Below are positions 44,283-53,637 of a stretch of 64,000 bases of DNA, in pieces (the first letter of the stretch is position 1; the number at the start of each line of letters is the position of its first letter). Made by a program: the position numbers and the translations under genes. The notes beneath the pieces were generated by a model that saw only the letters and a program-made list of their open reading frames with translations, was not told the origin of the DNA and did no database searches. The stretch is from positions 62,001-126,000 of the forward strand of contig JADJZU010000004.1 in assembly GCA_016715625.1 (NCBI GenBank), in the 5' to 3' direction. The DNA is from Bacteroidota bacterium. Its GTDB lineage: Bacteria; Bacteroidota; Bacteroidia; Chitinophagales; LD1.

Positions 44283-45088
44283 TAGTGACTTTTAAATTTT
44301 GCTTTCGGGTTAAGTTCAAAATCATCGGCATCCTGCAAAAAGGGCAACTGCTCTCGGGTAGATTTTACGTCTTGAAGCAGAATTTGGATGGTAGAAACAG
44401 CTTCCTCATTTTCGATGAGCTGCCGTACATTTCCGAACGGGTCAATGACCGCAGAGCAACCGGAATGATATATGCCGTTTCCATCATGGCCTGTTCGGTT
44501 GACTCCCACTACAAATGCCTGATTTTCTATAGCACGGGCTATCAGCAATTGTTTCCAGGCATGCGCTCTCCTTTCGGGCCAGTTAGCAACATACAGTAGC
44601 ATATCGTAAAGGCTGTTTTTGTTTCTGGACCAAACCGGAAATCTTAAATCATAGCATATCAAAGGACAGATTTTCCAGCCATGAAGCGTAACAATTACTT
44701 TTTCTTCTCCAGCCGTGTAATGTTTCTCCTCGCCACTTAGTGTAAACAGGTGGCGTTTGTCGTAGGTCTTGAAATGGCCATCCGGTTGCATCCATATCAT
44801 TCGATTGTAACAGGCATCATCTTCCTTTATCATCAAGCTACCTGCTACCACGCACTTTTTTTCACTGGCAGTTTGCCTCATCCATGCCACGGCAGTCCCA
44901 TCCATTTCTTCTGCCAAGGCTCGGGTATGCATGCTGAAACCGGTACTGAACATTTCCGGAAGCACTATCAAATCCGTATCGCATACATTCTCCAACTTAC
45001 GCGAAAACATTTCCAGATTGGCACTTCTGTTTTCCCAATGCAGATTGCTTTGAACGAGCGTAATGCGGAGTGCTTCGGTATTCGTCAT
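44282..45088 (-). CDS. nitrilase-family amidohydrolase (omega-amidase-like)
   Basis: A 268-residue cytoplasmic enzyme with the nitrilase triad: Glu in LIVLPEMFSTGFSM, Lys in YDKRHLFTLSGEE, Cys in CPLICYDLRFPVW. The sequence resembles YafV/NIT2 omega-amidases, which hydrolyse 2-oxoglutaramate and 2-oxosuccinamate, by-products of glutamine and asparagine transamination. The gene overlaps the asparaginase stop as TGATG and is coupled to it, which supports an amide-nitrogen role; this pairing is inference. Confidence 0.9.
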   Translation of the reverse strand: MTNTEALRITLVQSNLHWENRSANLEMFSRKLENVCDTDLIVLPEMFSTGFSMHTRALAEEMDGTAVAWMRQTASEKKCVVAGSLMIKEDDACYNRMIWMQPDGHFKTYDKRHLFTLSGEEKHYTAGEEKVIVTLHGWKICPLICYDLRFPVWSRNKNSLYDMLLYVANWPERRAHAWKQLLIARAIENQAFVVGVNRTGHDGNGIYHSGCSAVIDPFGNVRQLIENEEAVSTIQILLQDVKSTREQLPFLQDADDFELNPKAKFKSH

Positions 45089-45579
45089 CAGCTTTTCAGT
45101 TCTTCAAATGTGCCCGAAGCCTTATTCTTAGTAACATTATTCCACGAGAAATATTTTCCATTCATCACTACATACACTCCCTCCGGCAGCGTTTGTACAA
45201 AAGCAAGTGCTGCACCAAGATTGAAAAGCCCGTCACTGCTGCCAAACTTATAGGGAATCATAGCTCCTGTGAGTACGATTGTTTTGCCCAAGTTAGCTTC
45301 ACCAATTTTTCTGGCCGTGTGTTCCATTGTATCGGTACCGTGGGTAATCACAATTTTTTCCTCTTCACATTGTTTGCAATGGTTGATGATAAGATCTCTG
45401 TCCGCATTGTTCATTTCCAGACTATCAATCATCATGAGCGTACGCGTTTGAATACTGAGGTTACAGCGCCCCAGCTTTAATATTTCGTTCACGTGGGTGT
45501 CTTTAAAAAATAGTTGTCCGTTCAGTTCATCATATTCTTTATCAAAAGTACCACCGGTGATTAGAATTTTTATTGCCAT
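45088..45579 (-). CDS. single-domain asparaginase
   Basis: A 163-residue protein with only the N-terminal domain of the L-asparaginase family. The active-site loop ITGGTFDKEYDELNG carries the nucleophile Thr, and VITHGTDTMEHTAR carries the second Thr and the Asp. LTGAMIPYKFGSSDG is also typical. Full enzymes have about 330 residues and complete the active site with their second domain, which is missing here. The stop is clean and the omega-amidase is coupled, so this is a known short form rather than a fresh truncation. A TAACTTCG box (45584-45591, minus) lies 4 bases before the ATG. Confidence 0.88.
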   Translation of the reverse strand: MAIKILITGGTFDKEYDELNGQLFFKDTHVNEILKLGRCNLSIQTRTLMMIDSLEMNNADRDLIINHCKQCEEEKIVITHGTDTMEHTARKIGEANLGKTIVLTGAMIPYKFGSSDGLFNLGAALAFVQTLPEGVYVVMNGKYFSWNNVTKNKASGTFEELKS

Positions 45580-45612
45580 GCTGCGAAGTTATTGTTCGGT
45601 TACAATCTTGCT

Positions 45613-45648
45613 AAAAAAAATGCTCCGAAGAAGTTCGGAGCATTTTTT
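45613..45648. terminator. terminator after mscL
   Basis: TGCTCCGAA pairs with TTCGGAGCA around GAAG, flanked by A and T runs on both sides. It ends mscL on minus. Confidence 0.9.
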
Positions 45649-45666
45649 AAATGGAAGTGAAATACA

Positions 45667-46044
45667 TTACTTCTTTAAAGCATCGCGAATTTCCATCAAC
45701 AACTGATCGGTGGAAGATGGGGCAGCGGGTGGTGCTGGCGCTGCGGCTTCTTGTTTTTTGGTAGCGTTCATGGCTTTAATAACCATAAAAAGAACCAAGG
45801 CGATAATCAAAAATGAAAATACAGATTGTATAAACTTGCCATAAGCAATGCTGGCCTCACCTACTTTAATTGCAAGTCCCGAAAAATCAATGCCGCCTGT
45901 AAGTACGCCTATAACCGGCATTACAATGTCGCCTACCATGGAGTTAACAATGGCACCAAATGCACCACCGATTACAACACCCACCGCTAAATCAACCACA
46001 TTGCCTTTCATGGCAAACTCTTTAAATTCTTGAACCATTCCCAT
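45667..46044 (-). CDS. mscL: large-conductance mechanosensitive channel
   Basis: A 125-residue channel: cytoplasmic start MVQEFKEFAMKGNVVDLAVG, the pore helix VVIGGAFGAIVNSMVGDIVM, a second helix (FLIIALVLFMVIKAMN) and a short helical C-terminal bundle. Homopentamers in the inner membrane open under severe osmotic downshock. The length is typical. It is the second osmotic release channel in the window, after the MscS-type gene. Confidence 0.97.
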   Translation of the reverse strand: MGMVQEFKEFAMKGNVVDLAVGVVIGGAFGAIVNSMVGDIVMPVIGVLTGGIDFSGLAIKVGEASIAYGKFIQSVFSFLIIALVLFMVIKAMNATKKQEAAAPAPPAAPSSTDQLLMEIRDALKK

Positions 46045-46133
46045 AGTCTTAAGTTTTATGATTTAATAATGGGATGAATATAAACTGAAATTGGAAGCAT
46101 GACGAATCAATCTTTTAACACGCTCTATTCGTC

Positions 46134-46889
46134 TTAAATGCGCTCAAAAGCTTCTTTCTGAAGCCAGCCTACTTTGCCATCAGCCAGGCGAATTTTATAC
46201 CATGGACCAACCTGATCAAGTAATTGAATTTTTAATCCTTCGTGAATCACAAAAAGGTTATTGGCATTATCGTCCGGAGCACTTTTAATAGAACTGTTCT
46301 CCGCTATAAGCACAGCCTGATTTGTGTTTTGCTGTTCCTGATTTCTGGCAACTGCCAGCAATAAAAACGTAAAGGATAGAAATAACGAGCTATACCCTAT
46401 TGCTTTCGGTTTTTTAGTTGAAAAAATAAAGAGATAAAGTGCTGTACAAACTAGTGAAAGCCATAGAAATGCCAGTGCTATGATGCTCCATGAACCTGCC
46501 GATTGAAGATGCAGAAAATTTTTCCATTTGGTTACAAATCCCATTTGCGGTACGCTCTGAACACGGTCAATCGTTTTTAATTGTGCCAGTTTAAGATTAT
46601 GTATTACATCTTCGTCATCGGGTGCCAGAGCCAGCGCACGTTCGTAATTCACGATGCTTTTGCCAAGTAAATTCAATTTGTAGTAGCAATTGGCTAAGTT
46701 GTAGTAAACGTCAGCATTCCTCTTATTTGCTGCAATCAAAGATTCATACAGTTTAGCTGCTTCTTCAAAACTTTGAGCTTTGTAAGCCGCGCCTGCTTTA
46801 GAGAATAATGCTGCCGGTGCATCAGTTGCCATGGTGCGGTTGCAGTAAACCAAAGAAACCAAAAGAAAAATTACGGCTACTCTGCTCAT
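46134..46889 (-). CDS. batE: BatE: TPR and SH3-like protein
   Basis: A 251-residue protein. An N-terminal signal or anchor segment (VAVIFLLVSLVYC) is followed by TPR repeats (NADVYYNLANCYYKLNLLGK), two membrane helices (WSIIALAFLWLSLVCTALYL and SLFLSFTFLLLAVA) and a C-terminal bacterial SH3-like domain (LLDQVGPWYKIRLADGKVGW). This matches BatE, the last gene of Bacteroidota aerotolerance operons. Its ATG overlaps the batD stop as ATGA. Confidence 0.88.
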   Translation of the reverse strand: MSRVAVIFLLVSLVYCNRTMATDAPAALFSKAGAAYKAQSFEEAAKLYESLIAANKRNADVYYNLANCYYKLNLLGKSIVNYERALALAPDDEDVIHNLKLAQLKTIDRVQSVPQMGFVTKWKNFLHLQSAGSWSIIALAFLWLSLVCTALYLFIFSTKKPKAIGYSSLFLSFTFLLLAVARNQEQQNTNQAVLIAENSSIKSAPDDNANNLFVIHEGLKIQLLDQVGPWYKIRLADGKVGWLQKEAFERI

Positions 46890-48793
46890 GCTGCATTTTT
46901 GATTTCGTCTTCTAAATCAGCTATCAGATTCATAGCTGATTCATAATTACTTTTCATTTCACTGCCTTCGCCAGCCGGTGTATACAGGGCTATCTCGCAA
47001 ATGCTCAATACGTTTTTGAGCGTAGCTATAGTGGTAGATTGAACCTGTTTGTTCAGTAGTTTTTCTTCCACGTTCTGTTTGGTAAGTTCAGCTGTATCAA
47101 TGTTTAGTTTATGGCTAAGATAACCCCACAAAGCCCTGCTTACTTCATCGTAAAAATTGTTCTTATCACCTTTTTTAAGATGCACTTCAGCTGCTGACAG
47201 ACGCTTCTTGGCCAAGCTTAATGCTTTTCTCCGCTTAGAACCAACTACATCATTCAATAAAGTATCGTTCCGCTTTTTAACCGCTATCAAGGCTATAAAA
47301 ATTAGGAAAGGTGAAGCATATGCCACTGCAAACGGAGCGCTGCCGAAGAAAGAATGATTACCATTGAAATCCGGGGTGCTGGTTTTAATATAGCGAATAT
47401 CGGAACCAAGTGCCACCACATCTGCTTTGTTTGCCCTAACAGTGAATGAGTCGGAAGTGCTTTTAGATGGTTCCCCGGTTACTTTGATACTAAACTCTCC
47501 TGATTGGATAGAACTGTATTTGCCACTGGCCGGGTCAAAGTAGGAGAAAGAATATGCTTCTAATTTATAATCGCCCGGCTGACGCGGGATGATCAGATAA
47601 TCATACTGCTTGCTGCCGCTCATACCCGCTGAACTGTTGCTGATATTTTCTTTCACCTTCGGATCATAAACTTCAAAAGATTCGGGAAGTTGTAAAACGG
47701 GAGCATCTGCGAATTTCAAATTGCCGCTTCCTGAAATTTTAAGCGAATAAGTAATGGGCTCATCTGTCTTCGCTTCTTTGCTTGAGAGCGATGCACTAAA
47801 ATCATATTTGCCAACAGCTCCGCTGAAGTTGTCAGGCTTGCCCGCTTCCGGTAACTCTTTTACACTCACAGCTGCAGCATTTGTATTTAGTTCTAAGGGC
47901 ACTTGTGCAACGCTGCCACCGCCAAAGAAATCGTCAAACACACTCCGCGATTGTCTGCGAACCGATACGCGAGCCACCGTGCTCACTTCTGCCGGTGACA
48001 CCTGCAAATTTCCTGCTCGCTGAGGATATAGATTGTATTTCAAAATTTCAACAACGTTGTATTGTTTGCCATTTACGGTTTCTACTCCCGGTTTGCGTTT
48101 GGGGTCCAACTCTATTTCCTGACTCCAAAATCCATCAAATGCCGGAGCTTTAGAAATATTAAAGCCGGACAAATTTTGCCGGAAATACAATTTGTAGGTA
48201 GCGGTCAGCATCTCTCCTTTGTATACAGCGTTTTTATTGACGGATAGTTTTACAAAGACCTCGTCTTTTAATTGTTTCTGTAAGTCGGTCTGCGATACCT
48301 GTGGCTCTTCCTCCATATCGCCAAACGGATCTTCGAAAGGATCAAAACCGAACGGATTTCTTTGTCGCTGCGCTTGTTGTTGTTGCGCTACCGCTTTTGT
48401 AATCTCAATGGTCAGTTCATTGCTTTCCAAATTGGCACCACCGATGTTTACGCTGGCGCGCCCTATTTTGAAGGTGCCTTCCTTTTTGGCCCGTAGAATA
48501 TAACTATATGTTACGCTTTGGGTTACGTTGCCGTTTACCCACTGCATGGAGGTGGAAGTATTGGGGCCGCCAAGCACTTGAAAGTCGTTGAGGTTGGGTA
48601 CTTTAAGATTGGAGCCTTGTCCGTTTTCAATGGTATAGTTCAATTGAAAATTCTGATTAGCAGCGGCCGATTTTGGAGCTGTTGCATAAAACTTTACCTG
48701 TGCATTAATCGATAGGCTAACGAACATACACAAGGCAGCCACCACGAATTGTGGAAGAGAAACAAGCTGACCTATTTTACTGTGTGCGTTCAT
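46886..48793 (-). CDS. batD: BatD: oxygen-tolerance membrane protein
   Basis: A 635-residue protein with a signal peptide, several beta-rich domains exposed to the periplasm (VKFYATAPKSAAANQNFQLN, VFVKLSVNKNAVYKGEMLTA), a Gln/Arg/Pro linker near residue 150, one membrane helix near residue 490, and a cytoplasmic helical tail. This is the BatD architecture (DUF7507/BatD family). It is thought to scaffold the VWA proteins BatA and BatB; its biochemical role is not settled. A TATATTCG box lies 7 bases before the ATG in the 103-base gap after batC. Confidence 0.9.
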   Translation of the reverse strand: MNAHSKIGQLVSLPQFVVAALCMFVSLSINAQVKFYATAPKSAAANQNFQLNYTIENGQGSNLKVPNLNDFQVLGGPNTSTSMQWVNGNVTQSVTYSYILRAKKEGTFKIGRASVNIGGANLESNELTIEITKAVAQQQQAQRQRNPFGFDPFEDPFGDMEEEPQVSQTDLQKQLKDEVFVKLSVNKNAVYKGEMLTATYKLYFRQNLSGFNISKAPAFDGFWSQEIELDPKRKPGVETVNGKQYNVVEILKYNLYPQRAGNLQVSPAEVSTVARVSVRRQSRSVFDDFFGGGSVAQVPLELNTNAAAVSVKELPEAGKPDNFSGAVGKYDFSASLSSKEAKTDEPITYSLKISGSGNLKFADAPVLQLPESFEVYDPKVKENISNSSAGMSGSKQYDYLIIPRQPGDYKLEAYSFSYFDPASGKYSSIQSGEFSIKVTGEPSKSTSDSFTVRANKADVVALGSDIRYIKTSTPDFNGNHSFFGSAPFAVAYASPFLIFIALIAVKKRNDTLLNDVVGSKRRKALSLAKKRLSAAEVHLKKGDKNNFYDEVSRALWGYLSHKLNIDTAELTKQNVEEKLLNKQVQSTTIATLKNVLSICEIALYTPAGEGSEMKSNYESAMNLIADLEDEIKNAA

Positions 48794-48896
48794 GGGATGG
48801 CGAATATATGCTGTAGTAGGCCCCTATGCCTATGAAACAACCACAGATTAGATTTTTTTAGCAAACACGCTTTCGGTCGAAATCCGGTTCAGCATT

Positions 48897-49676
48897 TTAC
48901 CAGTCTTTCTCAATTTTCACATTCGTTACCTTCACTTGCTTTTGCTGCATCTTCTGGTTGGTTTTTTGCTCCTCGTTTTGCAGCGCTTGAAGCATTTTTT
49001 CAGCATCCTCTTTACTTAGTTTGGGTTGTTGTCCCTGTTTCTTTTGCCCGTCTTTCTGTTGGTCTTTATTTTCAGATTGTTGGTCTTTGTTCTGCTCGTT
49101 CTCTTTTTGCTCTTTGTTTTGCTGCTCCTGTTGCTTTTGCTGTTGGTCTTTTTGCTGTTGTTTATCCTGGCCCTCTCCACCTTGATTTTTGCTTTTTAGT
49201 TTGGCGTTTGCATAGGCCAAGTTGTATTTGGTTTCCACATCCGATGGATTTAACTTGAGCGATTCCTTGTAGGCCTTTACAGCATCTTCATATTTTTCAC
49301 GGCTTAAAAACGAGTTGCCTAAGTTATGGTAAGCTTTGGCCTGCACACTTTTATCACTATTGGTTTTGGCAGAAAGAGTAAATTGTTTTTCTGCTTCTTC
49401 GTATCGTTTTTGCTGATATTGTGCATCGCCCAGGTTGAAGTTGGCTTCGGGCATGTTGTTCTTTTTGTCCAAGGCCTTTTTGTAATCCGCTTCCGCTTCT
49501 GCATAATTTTCCTTCTCAAACTGCTTGTTGCCATTTCGTGTTGCTACTTTTTCGGGCGCTGTAGAAAATGGCAACTGTGCGTGTGTGTGCATACACAAGC
49601 AGACTAATACAATCAGGCTTGGCAGCAAACGTTTACTCGCCTTTATCTCCTGCATGGCATTCATTAATTTCTTCAT
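48897..49676 (-). CDS. batC: BatC: TPR protein with a Gln/Lys-rich tail
   Basis: About 259 residues from the ATG at 49676, fixed by its ATGA overlap with the batB stop. A signal or anchor (LLPSLIVLVCLCMHTHA) is followed by three TPR units (MPEANFNLGDAQYQQKRYEE, AYHNLGNSFLSREKYEDAVK, ETKYNLAYANAKLKSKN). Then comes a low-complexity run of Gln, Lys, Glu and Asn of about 60 residues and a helical end (PKLSKEDAEKMLQALQNEE). BatC is thought to form the periplasmic partner of BatA and BatB. Confidence 0.88.
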   Translation of the reverse strand: MKKLMNAMQEIKASKRLLPSLIVLVCLCMHTHAQLPFSTAPEKVATRNGNKQFEKENYAEAEADYKKALDKKNNMPEANFNLGDAQYQQKRYEEAEKQFTLSAKTNSDKSVQAKAYHNLGNSFLSREKYEDAVKAYKESLKLNPSDVETKYNLAYANAKLKSKNQGGEGQDKQQQKDQQQKQQEQQNKEQKENEQNKDQQSENKDQQKDGQKKQGQQPKLSKEDAEKMLQALQNEEQKTNQKMQQKQVKVTNVKIEKDW

Positions 49677-50770
49677 ACGAGTTTGCTCTTTACGGATAGA
49701 CCGTTCTTTTTTTCCGGTATAAACCATTCAGTTAAAAGGAAGATAAGGGCCAACAAAAGGCACCAAAAAAACTGGTCGTCATAATCAGTAAAAACCAACT
49801 CTTCCATTTCTTTTTTGCTGATGCCGCCTAATTCGCGCAGTATGGCATCCATCTCTTCTTTTCCGCTGCCGAGCTGAAAGTATTTTCCATTTCCCTTATC
49901 GGCAATTTCGCGGAGCATCTCCGGATTCATTTTGGATAACACAATGTTTCCGCTTTCGTCTCGCTTAAAGTCATTTCCGATTGGAATAGGTCCTCCATTA
50001 TCGGTGCCCACACCAAGGGTAAATATCTTCACTCCGCTTTTCACGGCTGCTGCTATCGCCTCATCTGTGCCTCCTTCGTTGTCTTCTCCATCCGTAATAA
50101 TGATAAGCGCTTTGCTTTTCCCTTCATCTTCTTCCGGAAAGGCTTCCATAGCTAGTGTAATAGCTTCGGCAATATCGGTTCCCTGGGTAGGTGCCAGGTT
50201 GGTATTAATGCTTTTGAGATACATGTTGCCGGCACTATAATCTACCGTTAGAGGCATTTGCTGATAGGCCTTTCCTGCGAATACAATCATACCCAACCGA
50301 TCGTTTTTCAGCTCATCCATAAAATTGCTCACAAAATTTTTGGCCCGCATCAGCCTATTCGGTTTCACATCTTCGCTCATCATAGAATTCGAAACGTCAA
50401 TCGCAATCATTACATCAATTCCCTTCCGCTTTACTTTTTCCTGGCGGGTGCCGATTTGCGGATTCGCAAATCCAATGACGACTAATTCATAAGCCAGCAT
50501 CAGCAGCAGGAACTTAAGTACTTGCCGGCCATAAGAAATACCGCTAGCGAGTTGGGAAAACAAAGGCTCAGCCGCAAAGGCACTTTGTTTTTTTTGTTTC
50601 CAGTTTTGATAGGCAAAAAATAAAATGAGCGCAGGGATTACGCCAGCCAATAGCCATAAATAGGTTTTGTGCTCAAACCGAAAAGCCTGCTCCTGCAACA
50701 GCACCAATACGATGCTTATTGGTATAAGCAATACCAGTAACCACAGATTAACTATCGCTTTGTTCTTCAC
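49673..50770 (-). CDS. batB: BatB: VWA-domain membrane protein
   Basis: A 365-residue protein with two N-terminal and one C-terminal membrane helices around a von Willebrand A domain. The metal-ion adhesion site is DVSNSMM with ITDGEDNEGG. Its start is GTG at 50770, overlapping the batA stop as GTGA. Bat VWA proteins are thought to work with the MoxR ATPase in envelope stress and oxygen tolerance. Confidence 0.92.
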   Translation of the reverse strand: MKNKAIVNLWLLVLLIPISIVLVLLQEQAFRFEHKTYLWLLAGVIPALILFFAYQNWKQKKQSAFAAEPLFSQLASGISYGRQVLKFLLLMLAYELVVIGFANPQIGTRQEKVKRKGIDVMIAIDVSNSMMSEDVKPNRLMRAKNFVSNFMDELKNDRLGMIVFAGKAYQQMPLTVDYSAGNMYLKSINTNLAPTQGTDIAEAITLAMEAFPEEDEGKSKALIIITDGEDNEGGTDEAIAAAVKSGVKIFTLGVGTDNGGPIPIGNDFKRDESGNIVLSKMNPEMLREIADKGNGKYFQLGSGKEEMDAILRELGGISKKEMEELVFTDYDDQFFWCLLLALIFLLTEWFIPEKKNGLSVKSKLV

Positions 50771-51780
50771 GGTATACTCTTTAAAAGAAAGTAACGAGCT
50801 ATAATTTCAACAATAATGCTCAGTAACGCCAGCAGTGCAAATGCATGAAATTTCTCAGTTTTGCGTTCATAAGCACTTACTTCAATTTTTGTTTTTTCCA
50901 GTTTATCAATCTGCTTATAAATGTCTTTCAGTCGTTTGTTATTAGTGGCTCTGAAATATTGTCCACCTGTTTTTTTGGCGATGTCCTTGAGTATGTCTTC
51001 GTCTATTTGAACTTCTGCCAACTGGAAAGCAAGTTGGCCATTTGGATACATGCCTAGCGGAGTCATGGCTTGCCCGTTGGTACCTACTCCAATGGTGTAA
51101 ACTCTAACGTTATACTGCATAGCAATATCAGAGGCGGTGGCCGGGTCAATGAGTCCTTTGTTATTGACTCCATCAGTCATCAAGATGACAACCTTACTTT
51201 TTGATTCGCTGTCTTTCAATCGCTGAACAGCGGTAGCCAAACCCATACCTATTGCCGTACCGTCTTCCAGCAGGCCGTTCTTAATGTTCTCCAATTGTTT
51301 TTTCACAATCTTGTGGTCAATGGTTACCGGACACTGCGAAAAACTTTCTCCTGCAAAAACGACTAATCCAATTCGGTCGTGTGGACGTCCGTCTGTAAAG
51401 GCCGCAGCTTCTCTCTTAGCTGCTTCCAGGCGATTAGGTTTAAAATCCTGTGCGAGCATGGAAGTGGAAACGTCAATTGCCAGTACAATGTCAATACCCT
51501 CCGTAGTTACTTTTTCTTCGTCATAGCTGGTCTGTGGCCGAGCGAGCGCGAGCAACAAAAACACCAAAGCCAATACACGCATTAGAGGCAAGTATTTTTT
51601 CAATCGCCCTTTCAACGGATTCGTGAATCCCTGAAAAGCTTTTGCGGAAGAAATCTTAACAGCTGTCAGATTGCGGTGGGCTATGAAATACCACCATCCA
51701 ATAGCGCACAATAGAACTACAGGTAGCAGGTAAAGCACCCAGCTGTTTGCAAACTCTATGTGTGTCAAATGGTTAAACAT
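50767..51780 (-). CDS. batA: BatA: VWA-domain membrane protein
   Basis: A 337-residue paralogue of BatB: N-terminal membrane helices (YLLPVVLLCAIGWWYF), a VWA domain with DVSTSMLAQD and ILMTDGVNNKG, and a C-terminal helix (LLALLSIIVEIIARYFL). Both metal-site loops are complete. It is coupled to batB by a 4-base overlap and starts 1 base after the preceding gene in the operon. Confidence 0.92.
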   Translation of the reverse strand: MFNHLTHIEFANSWVLYLLPVVLLCAIGWWYFIAHRNLTAVKISSAKAFQGFTNPLKGRLKKYLPLMRVLALVFLLLALARPQTSYDEEKVTTEGIDIVLAIDVSTSMLAQDFKPNRLEAAKREAAAFTDGRPHDRIGLVVFAGESFSQCPVTIDHKIVKKQLENIKNGLLEDGTAIGMGLATAVQRLKDSESKSKVVILMTDGVNNKGLIDPATASDIAMQYNVRVYTIGVGTNGQAMTPLGMYPNGQLAFQLAEVQIDEDILKDIAKKTGGQYFRATNNKRLKDIYKQIDKLEKTKIEVSAYERKTEKFHAFALLALLSIIVEIIARYFLLKSIP

Positions 51781-51781
51781 A

Positions 51782-52729
51782 CTAGGTGGTCTTTACACTT
51801 TTCTTGTTTTCATTTTCTTCTTCCGGCTTCGTCCACTCAATAAATTTGTAAGCAGTTTCCATAACGGACAGATTATGGTTAGGCATCGGAAGTACTTTGG
51901 CAAATTTTACCAGATCTGCAGCTCGCAATACTTCCAAGAGCATTTCCTTTGCTTTTTCCTTGGTAATGTAATCGCTGATGCGTGCTTCAATTTCTTCGGT
52001 GGTCTCTTCCAGTGCAAACCATCGGTAGCGATACTCCAGATAAAGCCGAAGTATTTCAGTGAGTCGCGAGTAATACAATTTCACTTCATCCTTCTGCCAT
52101 ACTTTTTCTTCTTCCAGTTTTTTCAATTCTTTAATTGCCCAGATGTGCGGTGGGTCTTTAGGAACTGGTCTGGTATACAAAACCGGTTTCTTTTTTTGCT
52201 GCTCTTTCCACATTAGATACCCGGCAATAGCCAGCATGATGAGAAACAAGACCGGAATAATCACCCACAGAAATTCGTTCCAGGTATACGGTACCTTGAG
52301 TGGCGCTTTAATGGGTTTAAATGGTTTAGCGGTGTCTACATCCAGCGTGTTTACGTTAATCCAAACGGCATTTGAATACAGCGTATCGCTTATCCCATTT
52401 TGAATAAATATGATGGGAACAGGCCCCGCCCGGAATGTTCCGGAATCGTAGGCAGATGCAACTATATTTTGAGTGAGCGTTATCTTATCGCCTGTTGTAG
52501 TTGTATCCGTAGCATGCACAGCAACAACTTCGAGATTGCCGATGGTGTCTTTCAGTGAGGGGAGCTGCGGTATTACACTTTTGCTGTAATCCACTTGTAA
52601 CTGTAAAGTTAAATGGTCACCAATTTGAATGTGACTACTATCTGCTTTTAAACTGGCAGAAATGGTTTGGGCGAATGAAAAAGTGCTACAAAGTAGTAGT
52701 GCTATCAAACTTACCTCTTTCCTTTTCAT
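51782..52729 (-). CDS. Bat operon membrane protein with BatD-like periplasmic domain
   Basis: A 315-residue protein: signal peptide (LIALLLCSTFSFAQ), a beta-rich periplasmic domain beginning ISASLKADSSHIQIGDHLTL, one membrane helix (FLWVIIPVLFLIMLAIAGYL), and a cytoplasmic helical domain with YYSRLTEILRLYLEYRYRW. The layout and position between the DUF58 gene and batA fit the conserved but unnamed protein of these operons; the tail resembles DUF4381. Its ATG overlaps the DUF58 stop as ATGA. Confidence 0.83.
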   Translation of the reverse strand: MKRKEVSLIALLLCSTFSFAQTISASLKADSSHIQIGDHLTLQLQVDYSKSVIPQLPSLKDTIGNLEVVAVHATDTTTTGDKITLTQNIVASAYDSGTFRAGPVPIIFIQNGISDTLYSNAVWINVNTLDVDTAKPFKPIKAPLKVPYTWNEFLWVIIPVLFLIMLAIAGYLMWKEQQKKKPVLYTRPVPKDPPHIWAIKELKKLEEEKVWQKDEVKLYYSRLTEILRLYLEYRYRWFALEETTEEIEARISDYITKEKAKEMLLEVLRAADLVKFAKVLPMPNHNLSVMETAYKFIEWTKPEEENENKKSVKTT

Positions 52730-53601
52730 CTTTTACCGGCCCTCCTTTTAAACATATTCATGAGCGAAATCACGTAGTTGTCCTCCGTGTGGATGCTTTC
52801 AAGTTGAGCCCCGCTTTTCCCAAAAATTTCTCTGGCAGCTTTTCGGTTTTCTTCAAAATGTTTAGCGTAAGCTTCCCGTAGTTTTTTGTCGGAAGTATCC
52901 ACCCAAAACTCCTGGCCCGATTCGGCATCGCGCATCTGAACCAAACCGGCATCAGTGAGCTTGGATTCGCGTTCGTCATAAATGTGCAGCCCGATTAAAT
53001 CATGTTTTCTGGCCGATATATTCAAAGCATCTTTGAATCCGGTATCCATAAAGTCGGAGAGCAAGAAGGCGATACATTTTTTCTTTACCACATTGTTAAA
53101 GTATTTCAATGCTTCGGCAATGTTGGTGCCTGTTTGCTTCGGGTGAAAATCATAGATCTCGGAAATGATGCGCATGATGTGGCTCTTTCCTTTTTTGGGT
53201 GGAATAAATTTTTCCACCACATCGCTGAAAAACAGCACGCCCACTTTATCATTATTCGTAATGGCCGAAAAGGCAAGCACACCGCTGATTTCGGCTATGA
53301 TGTGATTTTTAAACTCCGTTTTTGTTCCAAAGAAGGAGGACTGACTCACATCTATCAGTAGCATCACTGTCAGTTCCCGCTCTTCTTCAAACACCTTTAC
53401 AAATGGTTTTCGATTGCGCGCGGTTACGTTCCAGTCAATCATCCGAATATCGTCACCATATTGATATTCGCGCACCTCACTGAAAGAAATACCACGGCCC
53501 TTAAAGGCAGAGTGATAGCTTCCGGCAAACACCTGATTGGATAATTTGCGCGTCCGGATTTCTATTCTTCGTAATTTCTTTCTTTTCTCCTCGCTGTCCA
53601 T
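52726..53601 (-). CDS. DUF58 protein of the MoxR-Bat operon
   Basis: A 291-residue cytoplasmic protein. The DUF58 signature is clear: YHSAFKGRGISFSEVREYQY followed by GDDIRMIDWNVTARNRKPFV, then a degenerate VWA-like fold (LTVMLLIDVSQSSFFG). DUF58 proteins accompany MoxR ATPases in all such operons and are presumed substrates or adaptors. It begins 36 bases after moxR. Confidence 0.93.
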   Translation of the reverse strand: MDSEEKRKKLRRIEIRTRKLSNQVFAGSYHSAFKGRGISFSEVREYQYGDDIRMIDWNVTARNRKPFVKVFEEERELTVMLLIDVSQSSFFGTKTEFKNHIIAEISGVLAFSAITNNDKVGVLFFSDVVEKFIPPKKGKSHIMRIISEIYDFHPKQTGTNIAEALKYFNNVVKKKCIAFLLSDFMDTGFKDALNISARKHDLIGLHIYDERESKLTDAGLVQMRDAESGQEFWVDTSDKKLREAYAKHFEENRKAAREIFGKSGAQLESIHTEDNYVISLMNMFKRRAGKR

Positions 53602-53637
53602 TTTCTCTTACTATAGAATGGGCTTTTGCATTAATGA

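Noticed and set aside
49020..49200. Low-complexity Gln/Lys tract as a separate repeat element
   Set aside because: It lies in frame within batC, between its TPR units and its C-terminal helix.
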